Source: Hypericum androsaemum
Taxonomy: Eukaryota > Streptophyta > Magnoliopsida > Malpighiales > Hypericaceae
Length of the DNA stretch: 64,000 bases
NCBI GenBank assembly: GCA_963995505.1
Contig: OZ023186.1
Coordinates: 14,701,570-14,765,569, forward strand
Direction of reading: 5' to 3'
In this document: in pieces, positions 12,379 through 23,084 of the stretch
How the letters are laid out: the number at the start of each line of letters is the position of its first letter
Numbering within the stretch: the stretch's first letter is position 1
Position numbers and translations under genes: made by a program
Notes under the pieces: model-generated
Told to the model about the DNA's origin: nothing
What the model saw: the letters and a program-made list of their open reading frames with translations, nothing else
Database searches by the model: none

Positions 12379-13524
12379 GGATAAATTATTCTCAAATTCA
12401 TGACCTTTGGTCACTCTCCTTTTAGGGTCCTTGACTTTTGGAAAATGATTGTCCCATCCCTAAGTTTTGATGATAATAGACTCTCGGGTCCCTGGAGCCA
12501 GAATATTCCTTTTTTTTCGGTGAACCTCCACTTAAAATGACTAAAATGTCCCTCCCACTTAAAAAAAGAATCTCTAGGACAACTTCGTCCCCGCCCCCGC
12601 CTTTACTGGCGGTTCCCCCTCGCCAACTCCCCCATCCATCCACCTAACCCAACCGTAACCCTTGCCCATGACAATGAATCACTGGGATGGTCGCCTCTCG
12701 TCTACCGCTCGTCGTCTATGTTGACCATCGCGTGTGGGCTACTGGTCGCCGTCGTTATCATCCCTCTGTCGAGATGTCGCGCCTTAGACCCTCTCCTGGA
12801 GCTCGGGATGTTCACGTTCATTCATTCATCGTCTTGAGCAAGTGATCTTCGAACAACATGGCCTTCGTTATCTTGGGTCGAGTGATTGCTCACCCTTCTG
12901 TTCTTGTGAGATGGAACCAAAAATCGAACAGAGAAAATTTCGTTCGATAAACAGGAAGATCGAATGAAGAATATGCCTTCACATATCGATCTTGCAAGAA
13001 ATTGAGGCGAGTCGAATCGCTCATCATCGAATGAACAGAGGGGTTTGGTCGTTAGTAATCGTGGTCGTCGACCACAGGGACACCGGAACCAACCATCCCG
13101 GCGAGGGACTAGGCGGCTCTTGATGTTGTCGACGACGCCATTTCTGGAGTGAAGGAGAGAATGGGCAAAAACCCTGAAATCGTAATTGAGTGGCTGGGAA
13201 GAAGAAGAAGAAAAGGGAAGGAGGAGAGAGAGGGGGAAGAAAGGAGGAGAGAGAGGGGAAAGAAAGGAGGAGTTCTGGGTGGAGTTTGGAGGAAGAAGGG
13301 GAAGGGGAAGGGGAAGGGGAAGGGGAAGGTTATTTTTATTTTTTAAGTGGGAGGGTATTTTGATCATTTCAAGTAGGAGTTCTCCAGAAAAAAAAGAATA
13401 TTCCGGCTCCAAAGACCCGAGAGTCTATTATCATCAAAACTTAGGGAAGGGACAATCATTTTTCAAAAATCAGGGACTCTAGGGGAGGGTGACCAAATGT
13501 CAGAGACTTAAGAGAAATTTATCC
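12379..13524. mobile_element. Long-TIR (Mutator-like) element with GC-rich interior
   Basis: Left arm 12379-12570 (GGATAAATT..., gtcactctcc, ttttggaaaatgattgtccc, gactctcgggtcc, agaatattcc) is the imperfect inverted repeat of right arm 13335-13524. The arms are about 190 bp. Flanking T-rich 10-mers taattttttt and ttattttttt agree at nine positions, suggesting a target duplication in a T tract. The interior 12575-13200 is clearly more GC-rich than its surroundings, a pattern seen where Mutator-like elements have captured gene pieces. A 196-codon frame on the minus strand (12822-13412) is low-complexity and unrecognised. Confidence 0.78.
13190..13332. repeat. Purine-rich low-complexity tract with ggggaa array
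   Basis: One strand is almost pure purine (agaagaagaag, gaggagagagag, then five tandem ggggaa units near 13300-13330). It lies inside the 12379-13524 element. The Lys/Arg/Glu-rich and Pro/Leu-rich ORFs across it are artefacts of this composition. Confidence 0.85.
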
Positions 13525-13555
13525 TTATTTTTTTTACAAGGTCGACCTTTATTCC

Positions 13556-13737
13556 AACTTATCTTTCTTCCATCTTTCATAAAGATGCAAATTTTAATTT
13601 TCTATATGGAGAAATTTACTTTACTTGCTTGCTTGGACATCCTCCAAAGATAGAAGAACCAAACAACAGAGAGAGAGAAGCAAACACCAAACCAAATAAA
13701 AAGGGGAAAAGGCTTGGTGAAAGTGAAAAAGAAGGAG
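13556..13737 (+). promoter_or_regulatory. Proximal promoter and 5' UTR region of VPS24
   Basis: This 182-bp interval is all that separates the edge of the long-TIR element (13555) from the VPS24 start codon. It contains pyrimidine-rich tracts, a weak TATA-like tctatatgg near 13600 and a purine-rich likely 5' UTR with gagagagaga (13668-13680). The promoter must therefore be very compact or lie partly inside transposon sequence. The transcription start is not established. Confidence 0.5.
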
Positions 13738-16253
13738 ATGGAGAGAGTGAAGAACATGATAAAGCCGAAGGCAAACCCACAGCAGCAGTTGAGAGATTGG
13801 CAGCGACGGCTTCGCCAGGAGTGTCGGAGCATCGAGCGTCAAATCCGAGGTCTAAATTTTCAATCTTTATGCTTTTTTTTTCTTTTCTGGGTTTAATTTT
13901 GATGGGGTTTTTCGAATTCGGTTTTTTTTTTTGGTCCAACCACTTGTTGCCTTTGATCAAGATATGAACTTTAGGGTGGTGATTTGCTGCCAATCGGATT
14001 TGGGTTGATGGGTTCTTTTGGGTTTTGGGTTGGCTTTGATGGTGGTGGTTTTTTTTTTGTTTGGTTTATTAGATATACAGAAGGAAGAGAAAGGTGTACA
14101 TAAGGCCATTAGAGAAGCTGCTAATAGGAATGACATGGGTTCTGCCAAGGTACTTAGAAAGTTTCTTTTTTTATTACTAAATCTGATTGCTTGAGTTGTT
14201 CTAATCAATCTGCATAGGTTTTAGATATCTGCTACATTTCATGATGCTTGATGATGTTCGTCGTGTGGAGCATTATGTCCCTTGCTTGTGCTGATGTTTG
14301 AGTGCCACCATTATTATGCCGAACGTATTTTGTCTTGCCTATTGAAGTTTGCAAAGAAGTGATTGGTGATTGTTGGTTGTTCTGATGTTGGAGTTTTTAC
14401 ATTGTCTGGTGACAAAAGACGGCATTAACTTAGTGAAATGGAGAATCGTTTAACACTTTAACTGCTTTTGCTGTTTTGGTGAATAGATAACATGTCATCA
14501 AGTTGTGTTTCTCTATCTTTTAGTATATGCATCCCAGCTGATATATTGTCAGGACATTTGATTTGGAGTGCTTGCTTTGTAACTGCTGAGCTAGGGCATT
14601 TTCTCTTTTCACAATCTATTTTTTCTTCCACATCCTCAACATCCTCGTATGCTTGTCTTGAATTGCAGGCACTTGCTAAGGAAATTGTAAGATCGAGGAA
14701 AACAGTAAATCACCTATATGAGAATAAGGCACAATTGAATTCAATATCAATGCATCTCGGAGAGAGTGTTGGTATGCGAGCAATTACCTTAAAATTTTAT
14801 CCACTCATTGCTCTATGATTTGCAATGTTTATGCCATTGCAGTTTCGCATGTCTTTCTCTTTCCTGGATGTTTGGAATTAGTTTATGGCTAATAGATGTC
14901 ATTATATAGGACAGTGGGATATAGTTTAACTGTATCTTAGAACACCTAAATTCTCCCATTGCACTCCCAAATAGTCATCTGTGAACACATCCATTTGTTG
15001 GATTGGTCATTCTGTAGAGAGATGGTATTTTTTTTCTGGCAAGGGTTTAGTTATTTTACAGGTTTCGACGGAACCAAAAACCATGAGAATCATGTATCCT
15101 TTGCCATTGGACACGTTTAATCATTATACATTTTTGTTGGTTTTGCAGCAATTGCTCGTACTGTGGGCCATTTATCCAAGAGTGCCGAGGTTATGAAGCT
15201 TGTTAATAATCTCATGAAGGCGCCACAAATGGCTGTTACAATGCAAGAGTTCGGAAAAGAAATGATCAAGGTATTAATTTTATACTAAATTTCAATGAAA
15301 GGCGCTAAATGGCTGTTACAATGCAAGAGTTCGGAAAAGAAATGGCCATATAGCCCTTCTCCTGATGTTGGAGAAAATAGGAGCTTAATCTTCTCATCAG
15401 TTAGTTGCATGACGGTAACAATTGCTTCTGAAAGGCATGTGTGTCACTGTCTAGGGCTTGTTAATAGTCTCATGAAAGGAACTTCTGTTGTTAAACATGA
15501 AAGAAACACCAAAGATAGAAGCATTCAGGTCAATCACCTTTCCTATATGGGTTCATTCACCAATTATAGCTTTTTGGTTTCAAATTGCAACAATCTTTGG
15601 AGAGATGAAGTAACTTAAACTCATAGAATCTAACGCCGACTTAATATTTTTAGGCTTGTTGGAGATAAGTTCACATTGTCCATGAATGAGCTCAAAGGTC
15701 TGCTGCAGCTCATTGTGTTCTTTGCTTAAGACAAGTTGCTATCTTATTGGCTATTTCTATCGCTCTGCTTTTCACGGTTCACTCTAAATTACCCATGTAT
15801 TTGGAACCTCATGGATTAATCATTACTTGCCTCCCATTTACTAATCGTGACATTGACAAGTGCAGGCAGGGGTGATTGAGGAATTTGTGGAAGAGTCTCT
15901 TGATAATGCATTGGACTCCGACGATATAGAGGAGGAGACTGAAGAAGAAATTGACAAGGTTTTGACTGCTATTGCCGGTGAGACAGCTTCGCAACTGCCT
16001 GAAGCAGTGAGGAAAGAGAGAGTGAAGCCAACTGCCCAGACAGCTGGAGCATCAGAAGAGGTATGGATGGAGGATATCTCGAACACTTCGAAACATGTTT
16101 TTACGTTCATCTTTTTCCTTCGTTCTTACAGAAGACGGGAAGAGGATAGTAATTCTATTTTAATTTCTCCAGGAAGAACCTATAGCCGAAGGAGTAGACG
16201 ACGAGGAAGAGCTAGAAGAATTAAGAGCTCGGCTTGCCAAAGTCAGGTCGTAG
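13738..16253 (+). CDS. VPS24: Vacuolar protein sorting-associated protein 24 (ESCRT-III, CHMP3 family), six exons
   Basis: Exons 13738-13849, 14073-14149, 14669-14771, 15149-15270, 15866-16060 and 16173-16253 join at GT-AG introns into 690 nt, 229 residues plus stop, the usual length of plant VPS24. The protein has a basic N-terminal helix (residues 1-37, starting MERVKNMIKPK), the Snf7-type helical core (HLGESV, ARTVGHLSKSAEVMKLVN), an acidic stretch around 140-175, and a C-terminal MIT-interacting motif reading ELRARLAKVR. ESCRT-III subunits polymerise on endosomal membranes with VPS2 and SNF7 to bud vesicles into multivesicular bodies; VPS4 binds the C-terminal motif. The ATG at 13738 is chosen because the family begins there; the frame continues upstream only to a non-ATG codon. 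All exon phases agree and no stop interrupts. The second intron is about 520 bp and the fourth (595 bp) holds exon-like duplications. Confidence 0.96.
15271..15865 (+). repeat. VPS24 intron 4 containing partial copies of exon 4
   Basis: 15295-15345 repeats exon 4 bases 15213-15264 almost exactly (ggctgttacaatgcaagagt..., ending gaaaagaaatgg), with a 2-base gap near the start. 15453-15480 (gcttgttaatagtctcatgaaagg) repeats exon 4 bases 15195-15220 more loosely, and its upstream caattgct at 15419 recalls the exon start. The copies are out of order relative to the exon and contain stops, so they are not a usable alternative exon. Confidence 0.85.
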
Positions 16254-16948
16254 ACCGAGCCTTCGTCACCTCTAAAATCGAAACTCGAGCAACAATATTC
16301 AACCAGAGTACAAGAGCAGCAAAAAGCAGTAGTGATCATTAGTAGATGCCTGTAATTCGCCTGAAGTCAGAAATAATCTATTGGCCTCTGCCCTGACTTG
16401 CTAGCTGTACATAGGATATACGACTTATTGATCCATCTAGGACGAGACCATTTTGTGGTATCACAAGCCTTGTAAACGAAATAGTTATGTTTTTGTGTGG
16501 AGTGTTTTGGTATAATCCATAGGTAGCTTTGGTCCAATTGTTTGGGTATTGGGTAGTTTCCCTTTTATAGTTTAGCTGATTATTCGATAAGTATTCGATT
16601 CGATAACCAAATTTTGATTTAGTTCGTGCAGAAACAAGCAAGCTACCGAATACCCATGATTTTGAGCCTCACTTAGAAGGACTAGATGCCGTGATATTAG
16701 TTAACATGTTGACTATTGCATACATCTATATGCTTGAAAAGATCCAATTGGTGGACAATTCATCCCCAGCCCAAATTTCCATGTCGAGGCAATATCAACG
16801 GAGCATAAAATTCTATATTAGGGCAAAATTTGAGTGAGAATTTTATGAGTGTCAAGGACCCAAATTCTATCTAACTTTGAAATTTTCATCAAGGGGCTCT
16901 TCCTGAATTGGACCGGCCTGTTCTCTATTTGCTCTGGAATTTTTTTAA
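16254..16948. other. VPS24 3' UTR and intergenic DNA
   Basis: The first few hundred bases are presumably 3' UTR. An aataat near 16373 is the only nearby polyadenylation-like signal and is weak. Beyond about 16650 there is no supported gene. Confidence 0.5.
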
Positions 16949-17332
16949 GGGTAAATTACTCTCAGGTCTCTCTGGTTTGCTAAAATGATTATTTTCGTCT
17001 CTCCTGTTTCAAAACTGATACTTTAGTCCACCAAGTTTGATTTTATTGTACTCTCAGTCCCTCGCTGACGTCATCATTTATTTATCATTTTTTAATTGGT
17101 AAAAATTACGTCCCTACCCTTAAAAATCAGAGAAATTAACTTTTCTTAAATGTAAAGTAAGGGTATGATAGTCATTTTCTTTATTAAAATATAATAAATT
17201 GAATGATGACGTCAGTGAGGGACCTGAGAGTACAATAAAATCAAACTAGGGGGACTAAAGTATCGATTTCGAAACAGGAGGGACAAAAATAGTCGTTTTA
17301 GCAAACCAGATGGACCTGAAGGTAATTTACCC
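16949..17332. mobile_element. 384-bp long-TIR MITE in a T tract
   Basis: The left arm (GGGTAAATTACTCTCAGGTC..., about 150 bp) and the right arm ending ...GGTAATTTACCC are imperfect inverted repeats. They share ttagcaaacca / tggtttgctaaa, a gacgtcagtgagggac block and a tacaataaaatcaaac block. Little sequence lies between them, so it is a foldback-like MITE. The flanks are T-rich (ttttttaa on the left, tttttaaa on the right). It is non-coding. Confidence 0.88.
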
Positions 17333-20300
17333 TTTTTAAAATACTATACGAATACTCACTTACCCATCTAATCGTGGTTCAAACAAGAAAAATTTTCTAA
17401 CAAGTATTTCTTAAAGGCTCGAAATTGTGATTTCTTTGATCATGACAACGACCTATTTTACTCTTTGGATCCGAGTTCATCCAGTTCACCCAAGTGTACG
17501 AACTACCTGATTGGACCAAATTTTGGGTAGTTCGAGTGATCTCTGGGTTTCACACCAATGACAACTCGGGATCCTTCCGGTTGGAGCTTGGACAAATCAG
17601 CCTGCCGGTCCGATAATGTTCTTAAAACGTTGTCACCAGCATCATTAATCGGATCACCTCATTTTCATACATGCTTATTAAGTATGTTAGTTTGACACTG
17701 TTCAACGCCAAAAAAAGGGAGAATTACATTTTTTTAAAGGAAAATGAGTATTACATATGAGTTCCGTCTCCACAGTATGTATTTCTCTCTTGACTTCGGA
17801 TCGAATTGTAGAGATGCATGTAGAGATGCGTTAGCAAACCTCACAATATCTCAATTCGTAAGTTTTCCTCCTTTTGCGACAGCAAGAAGCATATTTTTAA
17901 AGATAAAATTTTACACTAATATTATACTTGCGAAGATTTAAACTCTGAATCTAAATTTATGTTAAGTCATTGTATACTTTATGCCGTTAGACCAAATTTT
18001 TTTGGCGCGACCGAATGTCTTTTTTCCAAAGAAAACAAGATTAAATTGTATATTTTGATGGTACAAAGTGTGGGAAACTTTGGTATCCCTTTGAAATTCG
18101 AGTTGATTCTAGCTGGATAACGTATTATTACTAGTCGAGGGTCCATCAATCAGCGAATAAGAAGGTCATCGCTAACATGTGTAAGATAAAATATTCACTG
18201 GGGACCGTTCAAAAAAAAATTCACTGGGGATAATATACGCCAAAAATATGAATTGACAGAGGACAGAAAGAGAACCAAGCAAAAAAAAAGCTATAGTTGC
18301 CAAAATATAAAGTAAATAGCGATGGCTGAGGAGAAAAAAAGGGCCCAAATCACAGCATCATTTATCTCTCAATCGGGTTTTTTTTTGCATCTCAAATTAT
18401 AAGCTCTTTTGACGTATATTGTTCAATTGTAGTTTTCTTATTAAGTAGATGTCTATACCATCCCGAATGGGCCCGAATGGGTGAAAGCACGACGGAGTAA
18501 TCTCGCGTGGAGATAAAAAATGTGTTAAAGAGAAAACTTGGTATCCAGATCGAACATTATTGAAATTTATTTAGATACAATTTTTTATAATTATGTCATT
18601 CACAAGGTAGGACCAAAGATATTCTTAAGTGAATCCAAATCTTTTACCACTTGAATCATCGATATTCCAACAAGTATTTAACATTGGAATAAAAATTTGA
18701 ATTCGAGAACCATTGATTAAATTAGAATAAATTTGTTATTGATCTTTTAAATTGATGATAGCATAAGAAAATTTCAAGAAGTAAAAAACGAATAAAAACG
18801 GTCAATTTATCAATTCCGTGTTATGCATGTACAGGGCACAAATCCGGGAAAGATGAACTCACAGCTTCAGTTATTATGACCCTCCAAACATAGGATCAAC
18901 AACTTCTTTTAATAAAGAAGGAAGAAGTCTTATCTTTCTATTTTTTTTCCAATAAATGTAGGAAAGAAGCATTCAGTATACCGTATGGAGCTAATAATTA
19001 CCTGCCATATTTAGTCACGGAAACAAATCCCATCATACTAATTTACTGTTGAGAATAATTTTGTTTGAAACATCACACAAGAAGAAATAAAGAAGTTACG
19101 TAACATGTTATGCATACCCATTACTTCCACGAGGTTTTTTTTCTTTACAAATAGTTTATATTTATTATGAAAAAAATTTGCCGGAATTATAAGTAATTAT
19201 ACTTACTATTTTAGATTTATTAGTCTGGAATACTTATTTTACACGTATTATGTATACCCGACTTCCACGAGGTTATTCTTTTGGCATAATAATAATAGTT
19301 AATAATAATAATAATAATAACGTTATTATGTTCAATTATAATCTTTTTGTTAAGTGTTCAGCTATAATCCTCTACTTGATATTATTCTCAAAATTATTTT
19401 ACATTCGAACATTTACAAAACTCATCAATTCAGCTTGGAGACGAGTCAAAGAGCAAAAGATAACAACCCTATGTTATAAGCTCGAACTTGAAAATTGAAA
19501 CCTATTGTTAAAATAAAACAATCAACTCACGGGTTGATCAGGTATTCAGAGGTTGCATGGTGACATTTAAACTCATGATTCGGCCTACTATGGTGTATTT
19601 ACAAATATTTTAGTAAAAATCATATTGTTCAACAGTTTTTAATCAAATTTACTGTTTTTTTTGTGATAGAGATTTCCACAATTTATATTTTTGGTAACAA
19701 AGTTCTGAGATGATTAAGTTTTTATGGCTAATGTCTATATAGGTAACCAAGTTTGTTTACACGTCACTTTCATCTATCTTGTTGTCGTGGACAATGCCAA
19801 AATTTTGCATCCCTACTAAACTAAAGATCATTAAGACCTTAATATTTGAAAATACAGCAACGCCCACCAAGTTTTGGATTTTTGTGAAGAAATGGGTGGA
19901 TTTTGGGTATTTTCTAATTTTTAGAGTTCGTAATAAATTTTAGTTTAGTTTCGATGTGTTTGAAGTACTTGCCACCTCAGCGCCAACAAAAGATGAAAAA
20001 ATATTGTGTCAGTAAACGAGTCGGTAAAAACTAACCATTGTTATAAAAAATGTCAATTTGGAAAATATATGATAAAAACAAAACAGTGAAAATTTCCCGA
20101 TATTTTTACTCCTCTCTATATTAGGAAACCATTTCGTAGTGGATTCCGAGTTGGACGGTTCCGCTATCTTGTTGAAGAAAGTTGGACAGTTTATTGATTC
20201 CTGCTCAATAATGGAAATGATAACCATGTGCTTATTCAATGTATGGAGTCATTAAACATGATTTTTTTCGGAGAAATTCCATTAAACAAAGTATTGTCGC

Positions 20301-20400
20301 CTTTAAGATATCTCAAGTTTGGGTCCTTGAGAATGCAACAATATTATATAAATTTTGAAAAAATTTCGACATCTATTAAAAGTGCTATCTACTCGAATTT
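17333..20400. other. AT-rich intergenic DNA between VPS24 and the carboxypeptidase gene
   Basis: There are no supported ORFs. The stretch holds an (AAT)n microsatellite near 19285, a doubled ttcactggggA motif near 18200-18230, and a doubled cccgaatgggc near 18463-18480. The remaining sequence is AT-rich and stop-dense. Confidence 0.6.
19285..19322. repeat. (AAT)n microsatellite
   Basis: Runs of taataa units (cataataataatagttaataataa...) with one interruption. Likely length-polymorphic. Confidence 0.9.
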
Positions 20401-20610
20401 TGTACATCAGATATATAAACCAAAAGATAGAGCAATCTAATATTGTTAGGTTAACTAATAATACATTAATGCACATGCATGATACGTAGACTAAATAAAC
20501 AGCCCTCCTGTAACACAGTTTTGACTTTAATCATTACAAAAAATTAACAGTTTAAACTTTAATTATCTTAATAATCGGTTTCCTTGTCTGAGATGCCTCC
20601 AAATCCAAAT

Positions 20611-20628
20611 GATATAAATATATATATA
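20611..20628 (+). promoter_or_regulatory. TATA box of the carboxypeptidase gene
   Basis: gatataaatatatatata lies 60-77 bp before the start codon, a normal spacing for a TATA box plus short 5' UTR. The same region, with a shorter tataaata, is conserved in front of the minus-strand pseudogene copy near 48854-48863, so the whole proximal promoter was duplicated with the gene. Confidence 0.75.
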
Positions 20629-20687
20629 CTCCAATCCCATTTGCCTTGACAAGACACCAACTCCAACAAGTGTGAGAACCTCAAACA

Positions 20688-22761
20688 ATGGCAACCTCAA
20701 CTCTGACTATTCTGCTCATTTCTCTGGTTCTTTCCTCCTGCATCTTGGCATCTTCCCATGCTGCACGATACCCGCGGCACCAACCGAGCGTGTCCGAGGC
20801 CGCCGAGCTGCCAAAAATGCGCGCGGAGAGGATGATCCGATCGCTGAACTTGTTCCCTAAGCACGAACTCAACCTGCTCCTCGATGAGGACTCACTGGTG
20901 GCAGCTCCAAGAATTGTGGAGAAGCCAGTGAAGTTCCGAGCTGCCGGTAATCCGGGGCCTTCGGTTCAGGAGTTTGGCCACTATGCAGGGTACTTCAGGC
21001 TCCCCAAGACGAAAGCTTCAAGGTACACACAACAATTAACTAACTCATACGCAGTATAGTCAGAAATATGCATACTTTTGGTATTGATGGAGCTCTGCCT
21101 CCTCTGTTTCAGGATGTTCTACTTCTTCTTCGAGTCGAGGCATAGCAAAGCGGACCCAGTTGTGATATGGCTGACCGGCGGGCCGGGATGCAGCAGCGAG
21201 CTGGCATTGTTCTATGAGAATGGCCCTGTCAAGATCTCAAAGGATATGTCACTTGTCTGGAATGAATATGGATGGGACTTGGTACGTTTAACAATGGTTG
21301 ACCATTTCGAACAACCATTTCTCGAAACAATTACTAAGTTAAGCTTGTTCTACACTTTTACTAGGCATCAAACATCATATTTGTTGACCAGCCAACTGGA
21401 ACCGGCTTCAGCTACACGACCGATGACAGTGACATTAGACACAATGAGACAGGAGTGAGCAATGATCTATATAGCTTCTTACAGGTACGCTTGTTCTGTC
21501 TTTTCTGTAATTTTTGTCACCAAAACCGACGGTTGAACCGAAGAGACGACTCGGCTTGATTTGATCACGCAGGAATTTTTCAAAGCTCATCCGGAGTACA
21601 TGAATCACGACTTCTACATAACCGGAGAATCCTACGCCGGACACTACATCCCGGCTTTTGCTTCAAGGGTCAACCAAGGAAACAAGAACAAGGAAGGAAT
21701 CCATATAAACCTTAAGGTACATCTTACACTCCAAGGGCCTAATCTTGCTGCTAAATCATCTGCTGAAGTTTTTCGACAACTCGAACAGGGATTTGCCATC
21801 GGAAACGGGCTAACAGATCCTGCTATTCAATACAAAGCATACACAGACTTTGCCCTGGATAACAAGTTAATCGGGAAATCTGACTATGACACAATAAATA
21901 AGTTGGTTCCAGGATGTGAAGAGGCAATTAAAGCCTGTGGTATGATTCTCTTATCTTATCCATCATCTTCATGTATCTATCTTCAGTCCGAGCTTGATGA
22001 AATTGGAACTCATTGCAGGCACTAACGGCGAAGATACATGCGCAAACGCATACTTCGTTTGCAACCAAATCTTCGACGAGATCATGACCATCGCTGGAAA
22101 CATAAATGTAAGGGAAAAATCAACAATCATTTAACAATCAAACACATTCACCGAGTCGACAATGCTTGTTGTTTCCTTCTGCAGTACTATGATATCAGAA
22201 AGCAATGCGAGGGCTCGTTGTGCTACGACTTCTCAGGAGTAGAGAATCTCCTCAACAATGCTTCCGTTCGAAAGGCGCTGGGAGTCGGAAACATAGAGTT
22301 CGTCTCTTGTAGCAGTGAAGTCTACAGTGCCATGATCAATGACTGGATGAGGGATCTTGAAGTAGGCATACCGGCTCTGCTCGAAGACGGTATCAACGTG
22401 CTCATCTACGCCGGAGAGGAGGATCTCATATGCAATTGGCTAGGAAATTCAAGGTGGGTCCATGCCATGGAATGGTCTGGCCAGAGAGCATTTGGAGCAG
22501 CTGCAACCGTTCCTTTCATGGTTGAAGGGTCAAAAACAGGAGAGATGAAAAGTCATGGCCCTCTTACCTTCCTCAAGGTCTCTCTCTATCTATCTCTCTG
22601 TCTCTAAATGTAATAAGGATCATAGTTTTTAGCTAAGCAACTTACGGGTATGTATCCGAACGCAGGTGCATGAAGCCGGTCATATGGTCCCCATGGATCA
22701 GCCCAAAGCTGCTTTGCAGATGCTCAAGAGTTGGACACAAGGGGAACTTGCAGTGGCTTAG
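20688..22761 (+). CDS. SCPL: Serine carboxypeptidase-like protein (SCPL48/49 type, peptidase family S10), eight exons
   Basis: Exons 20688-21022, 21113-21281, 21365-21484, 21573-21716, 21789-21939, 22019-22107, 22185-22577 and 22666-22761 join at GT-AG introns into 1497 nt, 498 residues, close to family length. A hydrophobic signal peptide covers residues 1-26 and is followed by a propeptide-like basic region. The S10 hallmarks are present: oxyanion-region WLTGGPGCSSELALFYENGP, catalytic Ser in [10 protein letters not shown] (about S228), catalytic Asp in EEDLICNWLGNSRW (about D416) and catalytic His in HEAGHMVPMDQP (about H473). The protein should be a secreted or vacuolar exopeptidase releasing C-terminal residues. 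The ATG sits in a good context (acaATGgc). No frame damage is seen. It lacks an intron, between the two halves of the NWLG/NSRW motif, that its inverted copy has. Confidence 0.96.
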
Positions 22762-22866
22762 ACTAAAAACATGAAGATATACAGAAGATACAGATATAGT
22801 GGTTGGATTCAGGCTTTATGCTAGCTTCTGTTCAACCATTACTTCGAAACAAGTACAAAGAATTTA

Positions 22867-22872
22867 AATAAA
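22867..22872 (+). terminator. Polyadenylation signal of the carboxypeptidase gene
   Basis: AATAAA lies about 105 bp after the stop codon and is followed by T-rich and tgt-rich sequence, the normal arrangement for a plant poly(A) signal. Confidence 0.7.
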
Positions 22873-23084
22873 GTGTTTTACGTATTTCCAATGAGCTAGC
22901 TTGTTTCGCCTGTTCCATTTTTCTTCAATTGATCTGCTGATGAGACAGCATACCATTGTATTGATATCACTTAGAATACCCTCTCATGCATCCTGAGACC
23001 CAACCACCATCCATCAATACCATTTCGGTTTCGAGAAACCTGCTACTAGGCATCAATGGCTTCCGATGGATGAATTTTGGTAGA

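Larger units (their letters stand above)
9831..13555. mobile_element. Long-TIR (Mutator-like) element, host of two nested insertions
   Basis: The left arm from 9831 (GGAATAAAGGTC...) matches the reverse complement of the right arm. Clear counterparts are 9885-9990 (cttaaaattggtccaaataa..., ggttaattaaaacccc, ttttttggtggcaaatgacatgtcacc) and 12240-12370. The outermost 25-30 bp of the right arm is displaced to 13525-13555, because a second long-TIR element inserted at 12379. Flanking 9-mers aacttttta and aacttatct agree at six positions, compatible with a worn Mutator-type target duplication. The interior carries a hAT-type element and GC-richer tandem repeats; no transposase is visible. Confidence 0.68.
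20440..23080 (+). repeat. Inverted duplication, plus-strand arm (promoter, gene, 3' flank)
   Basis: This arm matches 46770-49110 in reverse complement. Shared landmarks are the upstream ttaggttaactaataatac and gcacatgcatgatacgta blocks, the TATA region, exons 1-4, exons 6-7, the start of intron 7, and a 3' flanking block (tttcggttt...aaacct...ggcatc.atggcttcc, 23025-23075 here and 46783-46840 there). Exon 5 and exon 8 regions are missing from the other arm. Confidence 0.9.

Noticed and set aside
12822..13412. 196-codon minus-strand ORF
   Set aside because: Low-complexity Pro/Leu/Ser content across a purine tract and a transposon arm; no family signature.
14492..14818. 108-codon ORF overlapping VPS24 exon 3
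   Set aside because: It reads from intron 2 into exon 3; the spliced model explains the conserved part.
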